DNA of 64,000 nucleotides from Actinopolyspora biskrensis. Its GTDB lineage: Bacteria; Actinomycetota; Actinomycetes; Mycobacteriales; Pseudonocardiaceae. The notes beneath the pieces were generated by a model. It was not told where the DNA came from. It worked only from the letters and a program-made list of their open reading frames with translations, and did not search any database. Both the position numbers and the translations under genes were made by a program. The DNA lies in NCBI RefSeq assembly GCF_013408175.1, contig NZ_JACBYW010000002.1:186001-250000 (forward strand), read 5' to 3'. This document shows, piece by piece, positions 40,116-49,518 of the stretch; position 1 is the stretch's first letter, and each line of letters begins with the position of its first letter.

Positions 40116-40121
40116 TAGGCT
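40116..40121 (+). promoter_or_regulatory. -10 element of hisA
   Basis: TAGGCT, 6 nt before the GTG start; no ribosome binding site. It gives hisA a likely leaderless transcript independent of hisH. Confidence 0.5.
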
Positions 40122-40127
40122 TGAAGC

Positions 40128-40868
40128 GTGACTTTCACGCTGCTTCCCGCCGTCGATGTGGCAGATGGACAGGCAGTGCGCCTCGTGCGGGGCGCGGCCG
40201 GGACCGAGACCTCTTACGGTGATCCGCTGCAGGCCGCCCTGGCCTGGCAACAGGCCGGTGCCGAGTGGGTTCATCTCGTCGATCTGGACGCGGCGTTCGG
40301 GCGTGGTTCGAATCGTGAGCTGTTGGCCGATGTGGTCGGCAGGCTCGACGTGAATGTCGAGCTTTCCGGGGGGATCCGGGACGACGAATCCCTGCGGGCC
40401 GCGCTGGGGACCGGATGTGCCCGGGTGAACCTGGGAACCGCCGCTCTGGAGGATCCGGAATGGACCGCGAGCGTGGTGCGTGAGCACGGCGAGCGTGTCG
40501 CGGTCGGCTTGGACGTCCGGGTGGAGGAACGGGGGCACAGGCTCGCCGCCCGTGGCTGGACCCGCGACGGCGGGGACCTGTGGGAGGTGCTCGACCGGCT
40601 CGACGAAGCCGGGTGCAGCCGCTACGTGGTGACCGACGTGAGCAAGGACGGAACTCTGCAGGGGCCCAATCTGGGACTGCTGCGTGCCGTCTGCGAGCAC
40701 ACTCCTGCCCCCGTGGTGGCCTCGGGGGGGATTTCCACGGTGCACGACCTGGTGGCGCTGACCTCCCTCGAGCCGGCCGGCCTCGAGGGCTCGATAGTCG
40801 GCAAGGCCCTCTACGCGGGCAATTTCACTCTGTCCGAGGCGCTCGCCGCTGTGCGGTCGACCGGCTGA
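40128..40868 (+). CDS. priA: Bifunctional phosphoribosyl isomerase A (HisA/TrpF)
   Basis: 246-residue beta/alpha barrel. Isomerises ProFAR in histidine synthesis and, in actinobacteria without trpF, phosphoribosylanthranilate in tryptophan synthesis. Catalytic aspartates are in [15 protein letters not shown] and [16 protein letters not shown]; phosphate loops LSGGIRDD and ASGGISTV. No trpF is in the trp cluster 2 kb away, which supports the dual role (established for the family, inferred here). GTG at 40128 is 6 nt after TAGGCT. Confidence 0.94.
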   Translation: MTFTLLPAVDVADGQAVRLVRGAAGTETSYGDPLQAALAWQQAGAEWVHLVDLDAAFGRGSNRELLADVVGRLDVNVELSGGIRDDESLRAALGTGCARVNLGTAALEDPEWTASVVREHGERVAVGLDVRVEERGHRLAARGWTRDGGDLWEVLDRLDEAGCSRYVVTDVSKDGTLQGPNLGLLRAVCEHTPAPVVASGGISTVHDLVALTSLEPAGLEGSIVGKALYAGNFTLSEALAAVRSTG

Positions 40869-40913
40869 CCGGTTCGCGGCCGGTGCCGCGTACCGCGCCT
40901 CGTGCGGGGCACT

Positions 40914-40919
40914 TACCCT
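40914..40919 (+). promoter_or_regulatory. -10 element of hisF
   Basis: TACCCT, 6 nt before the hisF ATG. The intervening GGAAGT could also act as a close ribosome binding site, so leaderless translation is probable rather than certain. Confidence 0.42.
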
Positions 40920-40925
40920 GGAAGT

Positions 40926-41699
40926 ATGGCTGTTGCGGTGCGCGTGATCCCCTGTCTGGACGTCGACGAGGGGAGAGTGGTCAAAGGGGTGAACTTCACC
41001 GACCTCGTCGATGCCGGAGACCCGGTCGAGCTGGCCAGGACCTACGACCGCGAGGGAGCGGACGAGCTGACGTTCCTCGACGTGACCGCTTCCTCGGGCA
41101 ACAGGGAGACCACGTACGACGTGGTGAGCGGCACGGCCGATCAGGTTTTCATTCCGCTGACCGTCGGCGGTGGGGTGCGCACCCCGGACGACATGGACCG
41201 GTTGCTGCGCGCCGGAGCCGACAAGGTCAGTCTGAACACCGCCGCGATCGCGCGGCCCGAGCTGCTGGAAACGGCTTCCCGACGGTTCGGCGCCCAGTGC
41301 GTCGTCCTCTCGGTCGACGCCAGGAGGGTTCCGGAGGGCGGGGAGTCCACGCCCTCCGGGTTCGAGGTCACCACGCACGGTGGAAGCAGGGGGACCGGGA
41401 TCTGCGCGGTCGAGTGGGCCGAGCGGGCCGAGCGTCTCGGCGTCGGGGAGGTCCTGCTCAACTCGATGGACGCAGACGGCACGAAGGAGGGCTTCGACCT
41501 GGAGATGATTCGTGCGGTTCGCGCGGCGGTGGGGGTTCCGTTGATCGCCAGCGGTGGTGCTGGTGACAAGCGGGACTTCGCTCCGGCCGTGCACGCGGGG
41601 GCCGACGCAGTGCTCGCCGCGAGCGTGTTCCATTTCGGACAGCTGAGCATCGCCGAGGTCAAGGAAGCCATGCGCGCGGAGGGGATCACCGTTCGATGA
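40926..41699 (+). CDS. hisF: Imidazole glycerol phosphate synthase cyclase subunit
   Basis: 257-residue barrel that uses HisH-derived ammonia to form the imidazole ring and release AICAR. Starts [22 protein letters not shown] with the catalytic Asp; second Asp in [15 protein letters not shown]; phosphate loops LTVGGGVRT and [11 protein letters not shown] at 40926 is preferred over an upstream in-frame start at 40902. Its stop overlaps the hisI start. Confidence 0.97.
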   Translation: MAVAVRVIPCLDVDEGRVVKGVNFTDLVDAGDPVELARTYDREGADELTFLDVTASSGNRETTYDVVSGTADQVFIPLTVGGGVRTPDDMDRLLRAGADKVSLNTAAIARPELLETASRRFGAQCVVLSVDARRVPEGGESTPSGFEVTTHGGSRGTGICAVEWAERAERLGVGEVLLNSMDADGTKEGFDLEMIRAVRAAVGVPLIASGGAGDKRDFAPAVHAGADAVLAASVFHFGQLSIAEVKEAMRAEGITVR

Positions 41700-42064
41700 G
41701 CGAGCTCGGGCAACTTCCGGAGAAGTTGGACCCCGCGATCGCGGGCAGGCTCAAGCGCAACGACGCGGGACTGGTCGCCGCCGTGGTGCAGCAGCACGAC
41801 ACGGGCGAGGTGCTGATGCTGGCCTGGATGGACGACGAGGCGTTGCGGCACACCCTGGCCACGAGGCGGGCCACCTACTACTCCCGCAGCAGGGCCGCCC
41901 ACTGGATCAAGGGCGAGTCCTCGGGCAACACCCAGCACGTGCGCGAGGTCCGGTTGGACTGCGACGGCGACACGGTGCTGCTGCTCGTCGACCAGACGGG
42001 ACCGGCCTGCCACACGGGCGCGCCGAACTGCTTCGAAGCCGATGTCCTCCTGGCGGACGAGTAA
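41696..42064 (+). CDS. hisI: Phosphoribosyl-AMP cyclohydrolase
   Basis: 122-residue zinc/magnesium enzyme opening the purine ring of PR-AMP. Motifs [31 protein letters not shown] and the metal-binding CHTGAPNCF and LDCDGD. The PR-ATP pyrophosphatase domain fused to it in enterobacteria is absent; hisE and hisG are not in this window. ATG overlaps the hisF stop. It ends the his block at a hairpin. Confidence 0.97.
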   Translation: MSELGQLPEKLDPAIAGRLKRNDAGLVAAVVQQHDTGEVLMLAWMDDEALRHTLATRRATYYSRSRAAHWIKGESSGNTQHVREVRLDCDGDTVLLLVDQTGPACHTGAPNCFEADVLLADE

Positions 42065-42097
42065 CCGGTCGGCGGTGGGTACCCGTCCGGAAGTGAC

Positions 42098-42128
42098 GCC
42101 GTTCTCCTGGGCGTGACCGGAGAACGGC
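42098..42128. terminator. Bidirectional terminator after hisI
   Basis: GCCGTTCTCC (42098-42107) and GGAGAACGGC (42119-42128), perfect 10-bp arms around an 11-nt loop, between the convergent hisI and TetR genes. Confidence 0.72.
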
Positions 42129-42143
42129 TCGCGGCGCGGGGCT

Positions 42144-42767
42144 TCAGGACGGGTCGAGCCGGCCGGTCAGGTAGTGCTGCAGATTGGGGGCGACGGCGGT
42201 CACGATCGTCTCGTGCTCGGTCGTGTCCAGCGGTTCGAGACGCATCACGTAGCGCATCATTCCCAAACCGATCAGCTGGGATCCGCACAGGGCCGCGCGC
42301 AGTTCCGTCCGGTCGGCCCCGAGAGCGTGCAGCAGTGGTTCGAGCAGTGTCGTGGTGAGGAACTCGCGCAGCATGCGAACCGCCTCCTCGCCGGTGGACA
42401 GGCTGCGTATCAGCGCGGTGAACTCGCCGCCCCCGGCGGAGTCCCACGTCGACAGGAAAACGCGCAGCATGCGTTCCGCGAGTCGTTCCACCGGACCGTC
42501 CAGCAACTGGGGAAGTATCCGGTCCGGATCGACCGGCAGCGCCACCGCCGCGGCGAAGAGCCCCTTCTTGTCGCCGAACCAGTGGCGGACCATCGCGGGG
42601 TCCACTCCGGCCCTGCCCGCGATATCGCGCACGGTGGCACCGCTGTAACCGTGCTCGATGAACGCCGCACGCGCGGCGGTGAGCAACGCCGCTCTGGTTT
42701 CGTTCCCGCTGCCGCGTCTGCCTCTGCGTCCGCTTTCCCGGGGGCTCCCGTGACCACTGTCCTGCAC
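42144..42767 (-). CDS. TetR-family transcriptional regulator
   Basis: 207 residues. A flexible Gly/Arg-rich N-terminus, then the TetR helix-turn-helix (RAALLTAARAAFIEHGYSGA, TVRDIAGRAGVDPAMVRHWF) at about residues 24-66, and an all-helical ligand-binding domain. WFGDKKGLFAAAVALP is the usual end of the DNA-binding region. GTG at 42767, behind GAGGA, is chosen over TTG at 42803. It is divergent from trpE (79 nt), but neither the ligand nor a clear operator is apparent, so a link to tryptophan genes is not claimed. Confidence 0.88.
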   Translation of the reverse strand: MQDSGHGSPRESGRRGRRGSGNETRAALLTAARAAFIEHGYSGATVRDIAGRAGVDPAMVRHWFGDKKGLFAAAVALPVDPDRILPQLLDGPVERLAERMLRVFLSTWDSAGGGEFTALIRSLSTGEEAVRMLREFLTTTLLEPLLHALGADRTELRAALCGSQLIGLGMMRYVMRLEPLDTTEHETIVTAVAPNLQHYLTGRLDPS

Positions 42768-42846
42768 GACGACATCCTCACCGGGGGGTCTCCGCTCCCG
42801 CAAACGCCGGGGTTAGGCACGCAGGGGCGCTGGGCGGCCTGCAACA

Positions 42847-44487
42847 ATGGCGGCCATGGTCGGCGACGGTGACATCGGCACTATCAGTCCTCCACGAGCC
42901 GAGTTCCGGGAACTGGCGACGGGACGCAGAGTGATTCCGGTGGTGCGGCGGTTGCTCGCGGACGACGAGACGCCGCTCGGAGTCTATCGCAAGCTCGCCC
43001 GTGACGAGTCGGGAACTTTCCTGTTCGAATCGGCGGAGAACGGGCGATCCTGGTCGCGATGGTCCTTCGTCGGCGTGCGCAGTGCGGCCGCTCTCACGGC
43101 GCGCAACGGTCGGACGCACTGGCTGGGTCAGCCACCGGCCGGGGTGCCGACCGAGGGTGATCCGCTGCGAACGCTGCGGGAGACCGTGCGCCTGCTGCAC
43201 ACCGATCCGTTGCCGGGGCTGCCTCCGCTGACCGGCGGGATGGTCGGCTATCTCGGTTACGACACGGTTCGCAGGTTCGAGCGATTGCCCGACTCGGCCG
43301 AGGACGATCTCGGCCTGCCCGAGATGGTCATGTTGTTCGCGACGGATCTGGCGGCTCTGGACCACCACGAGGGCACGATCACGTTGATCGCGAACGCCGT
43401 CAACTGGGACGACAGCCCCGAGCGGGTGGACGCGGCCTATGACGACGCGGTCCGCAGGCTCGACGAGATGACCGCACGGCTTCACGAGCCGAGGCCCTCC
43501 ACCGTCGCGACGTTCTCCCGGTCCGAGCCGGATTTCACGCGGCACCGCAGTTCCGAACAGCACCAGGAAGCCGTCCGGAAGGCGAAGGAGGCCATACACC
43601 AGGGCGAGGCCTTCCAGGTGGTCGTCTCCCAGCGTTTCGAGATGCGGACCGATGTCGAGGCCTTCGACATCTACCGCATCCTGCGCACGACCAACCCGAG
43701 CCCTTACATGTACCTGCTGCGGTTGCCCGATCCGGAGGGGGGCCGGCCCTTCGACATCGTCGGCTCCAGTCCGGAGTCCCTGGTCCGGGTCAGGGGCGGG
43801 CAGGCGACGACCTACCCGATCGCGGGCACCAGGTGGCGCGGGGCGGACGAGGACGAGGACGTCGCTCTGGAGAAGGAGCTCATCAACGACGAGAAGGAGC
43901 GCGCGGAGCACCTCATGCTCGTGGATCTCGCGCGCAACGACCTGGGGCGGGTGTGCAGGCCGGGCTCGGTGCACCCGGTCGAGTTCTTCCGGGTGGAGCG
44001 CTACAGCCACGTCATGCACATCGTCTCCTCGGTCACGGGTGAGCTCGCCGCGGACCGGGTCGCCTTCGACGCCGTGGAGTCGTGCTTTCCCGCGGGGACG
44101 CTGTCCGGTGCCCCGAAGCCGCGTGCGCTGGAGCTGATCGAGGAGCTGGAACCGGTGCGGCGTGCCCAGTACGGGGGTGTCGTGGGGTATCTGGACTTCG
44201 CCGGGGACGCGGACACGGCGATAACGATCCGCACCGCGTTGCTGCGGGACGGGACGGCCTACGTTCAGGCGGGAGGCGGGATCGTCGCCGACTCCGACCC
44301 GGAGGCCGAGGACCGCGAGTGCCTCAACAAGGCCATGACCGTGCTCAACGCGGTGGCCACCGCCCAAACCCTGCGGAGCCCTTCGACGGGCTCCGGGGAC
44401 GGGAACGCTTCGCGGGAAGCGGCCGCCGCGAGCTCCGCGGTGCCGACGCCCGGGAACACGGAGGACGGGAATGCGAGGCAGGCGTGA
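42847..44487 (+). CDS. trpE: Anthranilate synthase component I
   Basis: 546 residues. Converts chorismate to anthranilate with TrpG. The feedback site region ([12 protein letters not shown] and [18 protein letters not shown]) and chorismate-binding block ([58 protein letters not shown]) are complete. The C-terminus is extended by about 40 Ser/Ala/Gly-rich residues. trpG and trpD are not in this window. Starts at ATG 42847 or, 9 nt later, ATG 42856. The stop overlaps the next gene within a 21-bp tandem duplication. Confidence 0.95.
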   Translation: MAAMVGDGDIGTISPPRAEFRELATGRRVIPVVRRLLADDETPLGVYRKLARDESGTFLFESAENGRSWSRWSFVGVRSAAALTARNGRTHWLGQPPAGVPTEGDPLRTLRETVRLLHTDPLPGLPPLTGGMVGYLGYDTVRRFERLPDSAEDDLGLPEMVMLFATDLAALDHHEGTITLIANAVNWDDSPERVDAAYDDAVRRLDEMTARLHEPRPSTVATFSRSEPDFTRHRSSEQHQEAVRKAKEAIHQGEAFQVVVSQRFEMRTDVEAFDIYRILRTTNPSPYMYLLRLPDPEGGRPFDIVGSSPESLVRVRGGQATTYPIAGTRWRGADEDEDVALEKELINDEKERAEHLMLVDLARNDLGRVCRPGSVHPVEFFRVERYSHVMHIVSSVTGELAADRVAFDAVESCFPAGTLSGAPKPRALELIEELEPVRRAQYGGVVGYLDFAGDADTAITIRTALLRDGTAYVQAGGGIVADSDPEAEDRECLNKAMTVLNAVATAQTLRSPSTGSGDGNASREAAAASSAVPTPGNTEDGNARQA

Positions 44488-44518
44488 CCGGTGAACAGGC
44501 AGGCGTGACCGGTGAACA
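44477..44518. repeat. 21-bp tandem duplication at the trpE/membrane-gene junction
   Basis: Two exact copies of a 21-nt unit (44477-44497 and 44498-44518), each containing GGCGTGACCGG. The first carries the trpE stop overlapped by the next start; the second offers another in-frame GTG at 44505. It adds seven residues (VTGEQAG) to the membrane protein. Confidence 0.85.
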
Positions 44519-45137
44519 GGAATCCGGCGGGCGCGGCACGGGTCGCCGGCTGCTGGTCGCGTGTGTGATCGGCATGATCGCCGCCGCCGTGGGGCTGTGG
44601 GCGGCCGGTTCGCTCGTGTGGGTGCACCAGAGGTACCGGACCCCCTTCTCGGGGGAGTCGGTGACCGAGGTCACCGGCGCCACGATCCGCGGCGAGCTCA
44701 CACCGCTCGCGCTGGCCACGCTGGCGGCCATCGCAGCCGTGCTGGCCACTGGCGGGCTGATGCGTCGGGTGATCGGTCTGATCGTCCTGCTGGAGGCCGT
44801 GCTGCTGACCTGGCGGCTGGTCGACTGGACGACGGGGTCCCACGGGGTCGACGAGCTCCCCGGCACGCCCCCGGGGACCCGCGCGCTCGCCGTGGAGCGA
44901 GTGGTTCCGTACGGTCCGATCCTGATGGGCGCCTGCGCGGCCGTGCTGCTGCTCTGCGGGCTCTCGGTGCTGGTGACGGCTCGGCGGATGCCCGCGATGG
45001 GGGCCAAGTACTCGGCTCCTTCCGCGGAGCGCGAGCCCGGCGATCCCGACCAGCGCATCTGGGACGCCCTCGACAGGGGGCGGGATCCCACCGAGAACGA
45101 GGAGCCCCCCGGAGGGGACGAACCACCGCGCCCCTGA
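44484..45137 (+). CDS. trp-region conserved membrane protein (TIGR02234-like)
   Basis: 217 residues with four predicted helices ([58 protein letters not shown]; and one near residue 150). The helices are joined by a loop with [15 protein letters not shown]. The pattern and place between trpE and trpC match the tryptophan-operon membrane protein of actinobacteria, whose function is unknown. The hydrophilic tail is acidic. GTG at 44484 overlaps the trpE stop. Confidence 0.87.
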   Translation: MTGEQAGVTGEQESGGRGTGRRLLVACVIGMIAAAVGLWAAGSLVWVHQRYRTPFSGESVTEVTGATIRGELTPLALATLAAIAAVLATGGLMRRVIGLIVLLEAVLLTWRLVDWTTGSHGVDELPGTPPGTRALAVERVVPYGPILMGACAAVLLLCGLSVLVTARRMPAMGAKYSAPSAEREPGDPDQRIWDALDRGRDPTENEEPPGGDEPPRP

Positions 45138-45138
45138 T

Positions 45139-45159
45139 CGAGGTCTTCCGCTCGGTTCG
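45139..45159 (+). repeat. Post-stop motif CGAGGTCTTCC-CTCGGTTCG (trp copy)
   Basis: Starts two bases after the stop of the trp-region membrane gene; same blocks as at 5511-5533 with a 2-nt shorter middle. Confidence 0.5.
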
Positions 45160-45395
45160 TGGTGTCCGTTCCGCGTGCTCGCGGGATTCGGGCGAGGGCA
45201 AGCCTGCGCGCCCGGAGTGTCGTGGGGAACGTCCTCACGGGGGAACCCGTGTACCCCCAACAGCAGGAACGGTGTGACCACCAGGGACTTAGGTCCTTGG
45301 TGCGCTGGGACGTTCTTCCGCCCCCTGCGGTGGGGTTCACACCGAACGGGGTTAGCATCGACAACGCGACCGGCACGGCGGGGAAGGGGAGTGTC
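45160..45395 (+). other. Upstream region of trpC
   Basis: With its flanks the gap runs from 45138 to 45395. It holds a CACGGG/CCCGTG hairpin near 45236-45251, the DosR-like dyad at 45280-45301, and a TAGCAT -10-like hexamer near 45353. A separate promoter for trpCBA is likely; no Trp-rich leader peptide is seen. Confidence 0.4.
45280..45301. promoter_or_regulatory. DosR/DevR-box-like dyad upstream of trpC
   Basis: 22-nt dyad whose core GGGACTTAGGTCC fits the mycobacterial DosR consensus GGGACTTNNGNCCCT at 14 of 15 positions. It pairs as an RNA hairpin as well, so a terminator or attenuator role is an alternative reading. Confidence 0.4.
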
Positions 45396-45479
45396 GTGAT
45401 CGAGCGCGATGAGACGATCCGCGCGTATTGCCACCTGCGAGCAAGTGTCCGGCCGGCCCTAGGTGAGGTGCGCGCGTGA
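45396..45479 (+). CDS. 27-residue ORF translationally coupled to trpC
   Basis: GTG at 45396 has an excellent ribosome binding site (AAGGGGAG, 4 nt spacing) and its stop overlaps the trpC GTG by GTGA. The product, [11 protein letters not shown] followed by [16 protein letters not shown], has no tryptophan codons, so it is not a classical attenuator leader. It may serve only to bring ribosomes to trpC, which lacks an obvious site of its own. Confidence 0.45.
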   Translation: MIERDETIRAYCHLRASVRPALGEVRA

Positions 45480-46288
45480 GCGTTCTGGACACGATTATCG
45501 AGGATGTGCGAACGGATCTGGCCGCTCGTGAGGCGGCCGTTCCGTTCGAGGAAATCAAGCAGCTTTCCGCTGCCGCACAGCCGCCCAAGGATGTGTGGGC
45601 GGCGCTGCACGAACCGGGCGTCGGTGTGATCGCCGAGGTCAAGCGGCGCAGCCCCTCGAAGGGGGAGCTGGCCGACATAGCCGAACCGGCCGATCTCGCG
45701 GCGGAGTACTACGACGCGGGCGCCAGGGTGATCAGCGTGCTCACCGAGGAGCGTCGTTTCGGCGGTTCGCTCGCCGATCTGGACGCGGTGCGCGCTCGGG
45801 TGAGTGCTCCGCTGTTGCGGAAGGACTTCATCGTCAGCCCCTACCAGGTGCACGAGGCACGTGCGCACGGAGCGGACATGGTGCTGCTCATCGTGGCCGC
45901 GCTCGAGCAGAACGCTCTCGAGGCCCTGCTGGACCGGGTGGAGTCGCTCGGGATGGCGGCCCTGGTCGAAGTGCACAACGCCGAGGAGGCAGACCGCGCT
46001 CTCGCGGCAGGTGGAAAGATCATCGGCGTGAACGCGCGGAACCTGCACACGCTGGAAGTGGACCGGGAGGTTTTCGGGCGGACAGCCCCCGGACTGCCCG
46101 CCGAGGTGATCAAGGTCGCCGAGTCCGGAGTGCGCGGGCCCAGTGATCTGATGGCCTACGCGGGCTCCGGTGCCGACGCCGTCCTGGTCGGCGAGGGTCT
46201 GGTCGGTAGCGACAATCCACGTGCGGCTTTGACGCAGTTGGTCACGGCGGGGTCGCACCCCGCCTGCCCGCGGCCGAGTCGCGGATAG
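45476..46288 (+). CDS. trpC: Indole-3-glycerol phosphate synthase
   Basis: 270-residue barrel closing the indole ring. Catalytic Lys and Glu in [15 protein letters not shown], further active-site residues in [30 protein letters not shown] and [10 protein letters not shown]-like strand ends. GTG at 45476 overlaps the stop of a 27-codon ORF. TrpF is not fused to it and not adjacent, in line with PriA doing that step. Followed by trpB after 8 nt. Confidence 0.96.
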   Translation: MSVLDTIIEDVRTDLAAREAAVPFEEIKQLSAAAQPPKDVWAALHEPGVGVIAEVKRRSPSKGELADIAEPADLAAEYYDAGARVISVLTEERRFGGSLADLDAVRARVSAPLLRKDFIVSPYQVHEARAHGADMVLLIVAALEQNALEALLDRVESLGMAALVEVHNAEEADRALAAGGKIIGVNARNLHTLEVDREVFGRTAPGLPAEVIKVAESGVRGPSDLMAYAGSGADAVLVGEGLVGSDNPRAALTQLVTAGSHPACPRPSRG

Positions 46289-46296
46289 GAGACCGG

Positions 46297-47577
46297 ATGA
46301 CAGTACGCGATCCCGACGAGGCGAACGGCGTGGGCGGTGCGCATGCCACGTCCGGTGGGCACGATCCCGACGAGGGCGGCCATTTCGGTCCCTACGGGGG
46401 CCGGTTCATGCCAGAGGCGCTCATCTCCGCTCAGGACGAGCTCGCCGAGGAGTACGACAAGGCGCGCAACGACCCCGAGTTCGTCGCCGAACTCGATCGG
46501 TTGTTGCGGGACTACGCCGGCAGGCCCTCGCCGCTGACCGAGGCGGAGCGGTTCGGTGCCCACGCGGGGGGAGCCCGGGTGCTGCTCAAGCGCGAGGACC
46601 TCAACCACACCGGATCCCACAAGATCAACAATGTGCTCGGCCAGGCGCTGCTGGTCAAGCGCATGGGAAAGCGCCGGGTGATCGCCGAGACCGGTGCGGG
46701 ACAGCACGGGGTCGCCACGGCCACGGCCTGTGCGCTGCTGGACCTGGACTGCGTCATCTACATGGGCGCGACGGACACCGAGCGGCAGGCGCTCAACGTC
46801 GCCAGGATGCGGTTGCTCGGGGCGGAGGTGCGGCCGGTGAACACCGGTTCGGCCACGCTCAAGGACGCGATCAACGAGGCCCTGCGGGACTGGGTGACCA
46901 ACGTGGCGGACACCCACTACCTGCTGGGCACGGCGGCGGGCGCCCACCCGTTCCCGCTGATGGTTCGGAACCTCCACAAGGTGATCGGCCAGGAAGCCCG
47001 GGAGCAGGTGCTGCGCTCGACCGGTGAGCTGCCCGACGCCGTGCTCGCCTGCGTGGGAGGCGGTTCCAACGCGATCGGCGTGTTCCACGGCTTCGTCGAC
47101 GACCCGGGGGTTCGCCTGATCGGCATGGAGGCGGGAGGCCACGGTCTCGACAGCGGGGAGCACGGTGCCGCGCTCACGAGCGGAACTCCGGGCACCCTCC
47201 ACGGAGCCAGGTCGTACCTGCTGCAGGACGAGGACGGCCAGATCGCCGAGGCCTATTCGATCTCGGCCGGTCTGGACTACCCGGGTGTGGGCCCGGAACA
47301 CGCGTGGTTGGCCGACAGCGGACGCGCCGAGTACCGTGCCGTGACCGACGAAGAGGCCATGGAGGCGTTCAAGCTGCTCTCCCGCACGGAGGGCATCATC
47401 CCCGCCATCGAGTCGGCCCACGCGCTGGCCGGAGCGCTGCGCCTCGGAAGGGAGCTCGGCCCCGACGCGGTGCTCCTGGTGAACCTCTCCGGGCGAGGGG
47501 ACAAGGACATGGACACCGCCGCGCACTACTTCGGCCTCGTTCCCGAGGCCGGTATCACGGGAGAGGACCAGCAGTGA
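46297..47577 (+). CDS. trpB: Tryptophan synthase beta subunit
   Basis: 426-residue PLP enzyme joining indole and serine. PLP lysine in [30 protein letters not shown], phosphate loop [10 protein letters not shown] and C-terminal [15 protein letters not shown]. The N-terminus carries about 25 extra acidic residues before [16 protein letters not shown] at 46297 follows GGATAGGAG. Its stop overlaps trpA, normal for this complex. Confidence 0.98.
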   Translation: MTVRDPDEANGVGGAHATSGGHDPDEGGHFGPYGGRFMPEALISAQDELAEEYDKARNDPEFVAELDRLLRDYAGRPSPLTEAERFGAHAGGARVLLKREDLNHTGSHKINNVLGQALLVKRMGKRRVIAETGAGQHGVATATACALLDLDCVIYMGATDTERQALNVARMRLLGAEVRPVNTGSATLKDAINEALRDWVTNVADTHYLLGTAAGAHPFPLMVRNLHKVIGQEAREQVLRSTGELPDAVLACVGGGSNAIGVFHGFVDDPGVRLIGMEAGGHGLDSGEHGAALTSGTPGTLHGARSYLLQDEDGQIAEAYSISAGLDYPGVGPEHAWLADSGRAEYRAVTDEEAMEAFKLLSRTEGIIPAIESAHALAGALRLGRELGPDAVLLVNLSGRGDKDMDTAAHYFGLVPEAGITGEDQQ

Positions 47578-48389
47578 GCCTGGAAGATGTTTTCCGTACC
47601 TGTGCGGCACAGCGGCGGGCGGCTCTGATCGGCTACCTGCCCGCGGGGTTCCCCACGATGCCCGAGAGCGTCGAACTCCTCGAGGCCATGGTCCGGGGGG
47701 ACGGCGACACGCCGGGCTGCGACATCGTCGAAGTGGGGCTGCCCTACTCCGATCCCGTGATGGACGGGCCGACGATCCAGGCCGCGTCCGGGCAGGCGCT
47801 GCGCAACGGGTTCCGGGTGCGCCAACTGTTCGACGCGGTCTCGGCGGTGGCCGCGGCAGGCGCGGCTCCCGTGGTCATGAGCTACTGGAACCCGATACAC
47901 CGCTACGGTCCGGACGCTTTCGCCGGGGACCTGCGTGCCGCGGGAGGACTCGGACTGATCACACCGGACCTGATCCCGGAGGAAGCCGGGGAGTGGACGG
48001 CCGCGTCGAACCGGCACGGACTCGACAGGATCTTCCTGGTGGCCCCCTCCTCCTCGGAGCGGCGCCTGGCGCTGACGGCCGAAGCGGGTTCGGGTTTTCT
48101 CTACGCGGCCTCGGTGATGGGGGTGACCGGGGCGCGGGACTCCGTGTCCGGTTCGGCGCGGGACCTGGTGCGTCGCACCAGGGAGCACACGAGCCTGCCG
48201 ATCGGTGTGGGGCTCGGGGTGCGCGACGCCGAGCACGCGGCCGAGGTGGGCCGATTCGCCGACGGGGTGATCGTCGGTTCCGCCTTCATCACCCGTGCCG
48301 AGCGGGAGGGCGCCACGGGAGCGGGCGCTTTCGCCGGCGAGCTCGCCAGGGGGCTGCGTGCCGAGCCCGCGTCGACAGCGGAGCGGTGA
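47574..48389 (+). CDS. trpA: Tryptophan synthase alpha subunit
   Basis: 271-residue barrel that splits indole-3-glycerol phosphate and passes indole to TrpB. Catalytic Glu in [20 protein letters not shown], Asp in [12 protein letters not shown], loop [15 protein letters not shown], phosphate site [11 protein letters not shown] at 47574 overlaps the trpB stop. lgt follows after 54 nt with its own promoter. Confidence 0.97.
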   Translation: MSLEDVFRTCAAQRRAALIGYLPAGFPTMPESVELLEAMVRGDGDTPGCDIVEVGLPYSDPVMDGPTIQAASGQALRNGFRVRQLFDAVSAVAAAGAAPVVMSYWNPIHRYGPDAFAGDLRAAGGLGLITPDLIPEEAGEWTAASNRHGLDRIFLVAPSSSERRLALTAEAGSGFLYAASVMGVTGARDSVSGSARDLVRRTREHTSLPIGVGLGVRDAEHAAEVGRFADGVIVGSAFITRAEREGATGAGAFAGELARGLRAEPASTAER

Positions 48390-48431
48390 TCCGAGGCGGG
48401 AACCCGTGTCGAAGGCGGTCCACGCGCCCGT

Positions 48432-48437
48432 TACGGT
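48432..48437 (+). promoter_or_regulatory. -10 element of lgt
   Basis: TACGGT, 6 nt before the lgt GTG, with no ribosome binding site: probable leaderless start separating lgt from trpCBA. Confidence 0.42.
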
Positions 48438-48443
48438 AGTCGC

Positions 48444-49511
48444 GTGACTGTCGCGCTGCCGACCCCGGCGACCACTCATCTGGCCAACATCCCCAGTCCC
48501 GACCGCGGGGTCTGGTTCCTCGGCCCGGTCCCCATCCGCGCCTACGCGCTCTGCATCATCGTCGGCATCATCATCGCCATCTTCTGGGCGGAACGCCGCT
48601 GGGTGGCACGCGGTGGCCGCAAGGGCGCGGTTACCGACATCGCCGTTTTCGCGGTTCCCTTCGGCCTGGTCGGCGGCAGGCTCTACCACGTGATCACCGA
48701 CTACTGGCGTTATTTCGGCGCCGACAGTCCGAACCCGTGGTGGGGCATATTCCAGATCTGGCAGGGCGGCCTCGGCATCTGGGGAGCCGTGGCTCTCGGC
48801 GCGGTCGGTGCCTGGATCGGCTGCAGGCGGCGCGGAGTGCCGCTGCCCGCCTTCGCCGACGCGGTGGCCCCCGGACTCGTGGTGGCCCAGGCCGTCGGCA
48901 GGTTGGGCAACTACTTCAACCAGGAGCTCTACGGCGGTCCGACCGACCTGCCCTGGGGACTGGAGATCTACCAGCGCGAACCGGACCCGGTCACCGGTGT
49001 GGCCGTCAGTGACGTGCCCGTCGAGGTCGTGCACCCCACGTTCCTCTACGAGCTGCTGTGGAACCTGCTCGTCGCTCTGCTGATCGTCTGGGCCGACCGC
49101 AAGTTCCGAATGGGGCACGGCAGGGTGTTCGCGCTGTACGTGGCCGGCTACACGGCGGGGCGCTTCTGGATCGAGATGATGCGCACGGATCCGGCCTCCA
49201 CCCCGTTCGATCTGGGGATCAGGGTCAACGTCTACGTCTCGGCGCTGGTTTTCGTGCTCGCCGTGGCCTGTCTGCTGCTCGCCCGACGTGGCAGGGAGGA
49301 TCCACACCTCCTGCTCGGCAAACCGATGCCGGGAGACCCCGACTACGGGACGGGGAGCTCCGCGGCCCGGGAGAGCGGGGCTCCGGGGCAGGAGAGCGGA
49401 CGTGGTTCCGTCACGGAGGAGACGTTCGAGGCCGAGCACGCTCACGGGGACGAGCCCCCGGACTCCTCCTCGGAGCGCGGAGCCACGGGGAGGACGAACC
49501 CTCCCGAGTGA
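48444..49511 (+). CDS. lgt: Prolipoprotein diacylglyceryl transferase
   Basis: Adds diacylglycerol to the lipobox cysteine of prelipoproteins in the inner membrane; needed for lipoproteins such as the two ABC binding proteins in this window. 355 residues, about seven helices, with the signature VGRLGNYFNQELYGGPT (near residues 151-167), FGLVGGRLYHVITD and RPTFLYE-like HPTFLYELLWN. A 70-residue hydrophilic, acidic C-terminal tail extends beyond the catalytic core, common in actinobacteria. Position after trpA is conserved in many actinomycetes. Confidence 0.95.
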   Translation: MTVALPTPATTHLANIPSPDRGVWFLGPVPIRAYALCIIVGIIIAIFWAERRWVARGGRKGAVTDIAVFAVPFGLVGGRLYHVITDYWRYFGADSPNPWWGIFQIWQGGLGIWGAVALGAVGAWIGCRRRGVPLPAFADAVAPGLVVAQAVGRLGNYFNQELYGGPTDLPWGLEIYQREPDPVTGVAVSDVPVEVVHPTFLYELLWNLLVALLIVWADRKFRMGHGRVFALYVAGYTAGRFWIEMMRTDPASTPFDLGIRVNVYVSALVFVLAVACLLLARRGREDPHLLLGKPMPGDPDYGTGSSAARESGAPGQESGRGSVTEETFEAEHAHGDEPPDSSSERGATGRTNPPE

Positions 49512-49518
49512 CCGGGTT

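Noticed and set aside
39817-40131. 104-codon frame starting right after the hisH-linked membrane gene
   Set aside because: It runs through structured repeat copy A and into hisA, with Arg/Pro/Ser-rich composition and no ribosome site. The repeat explains the sequence better.
42767-42847. A TetR operator in the 79-nt gap to trpE
   Set aside because: No convincing dyad could be found, so no regulatory link to trpE is claimed.
44477-44518. The tandem duplication as a CRISPR or satellite array
   Set aside because: Only two units, no spacers and no cas genes anywhere in the window.
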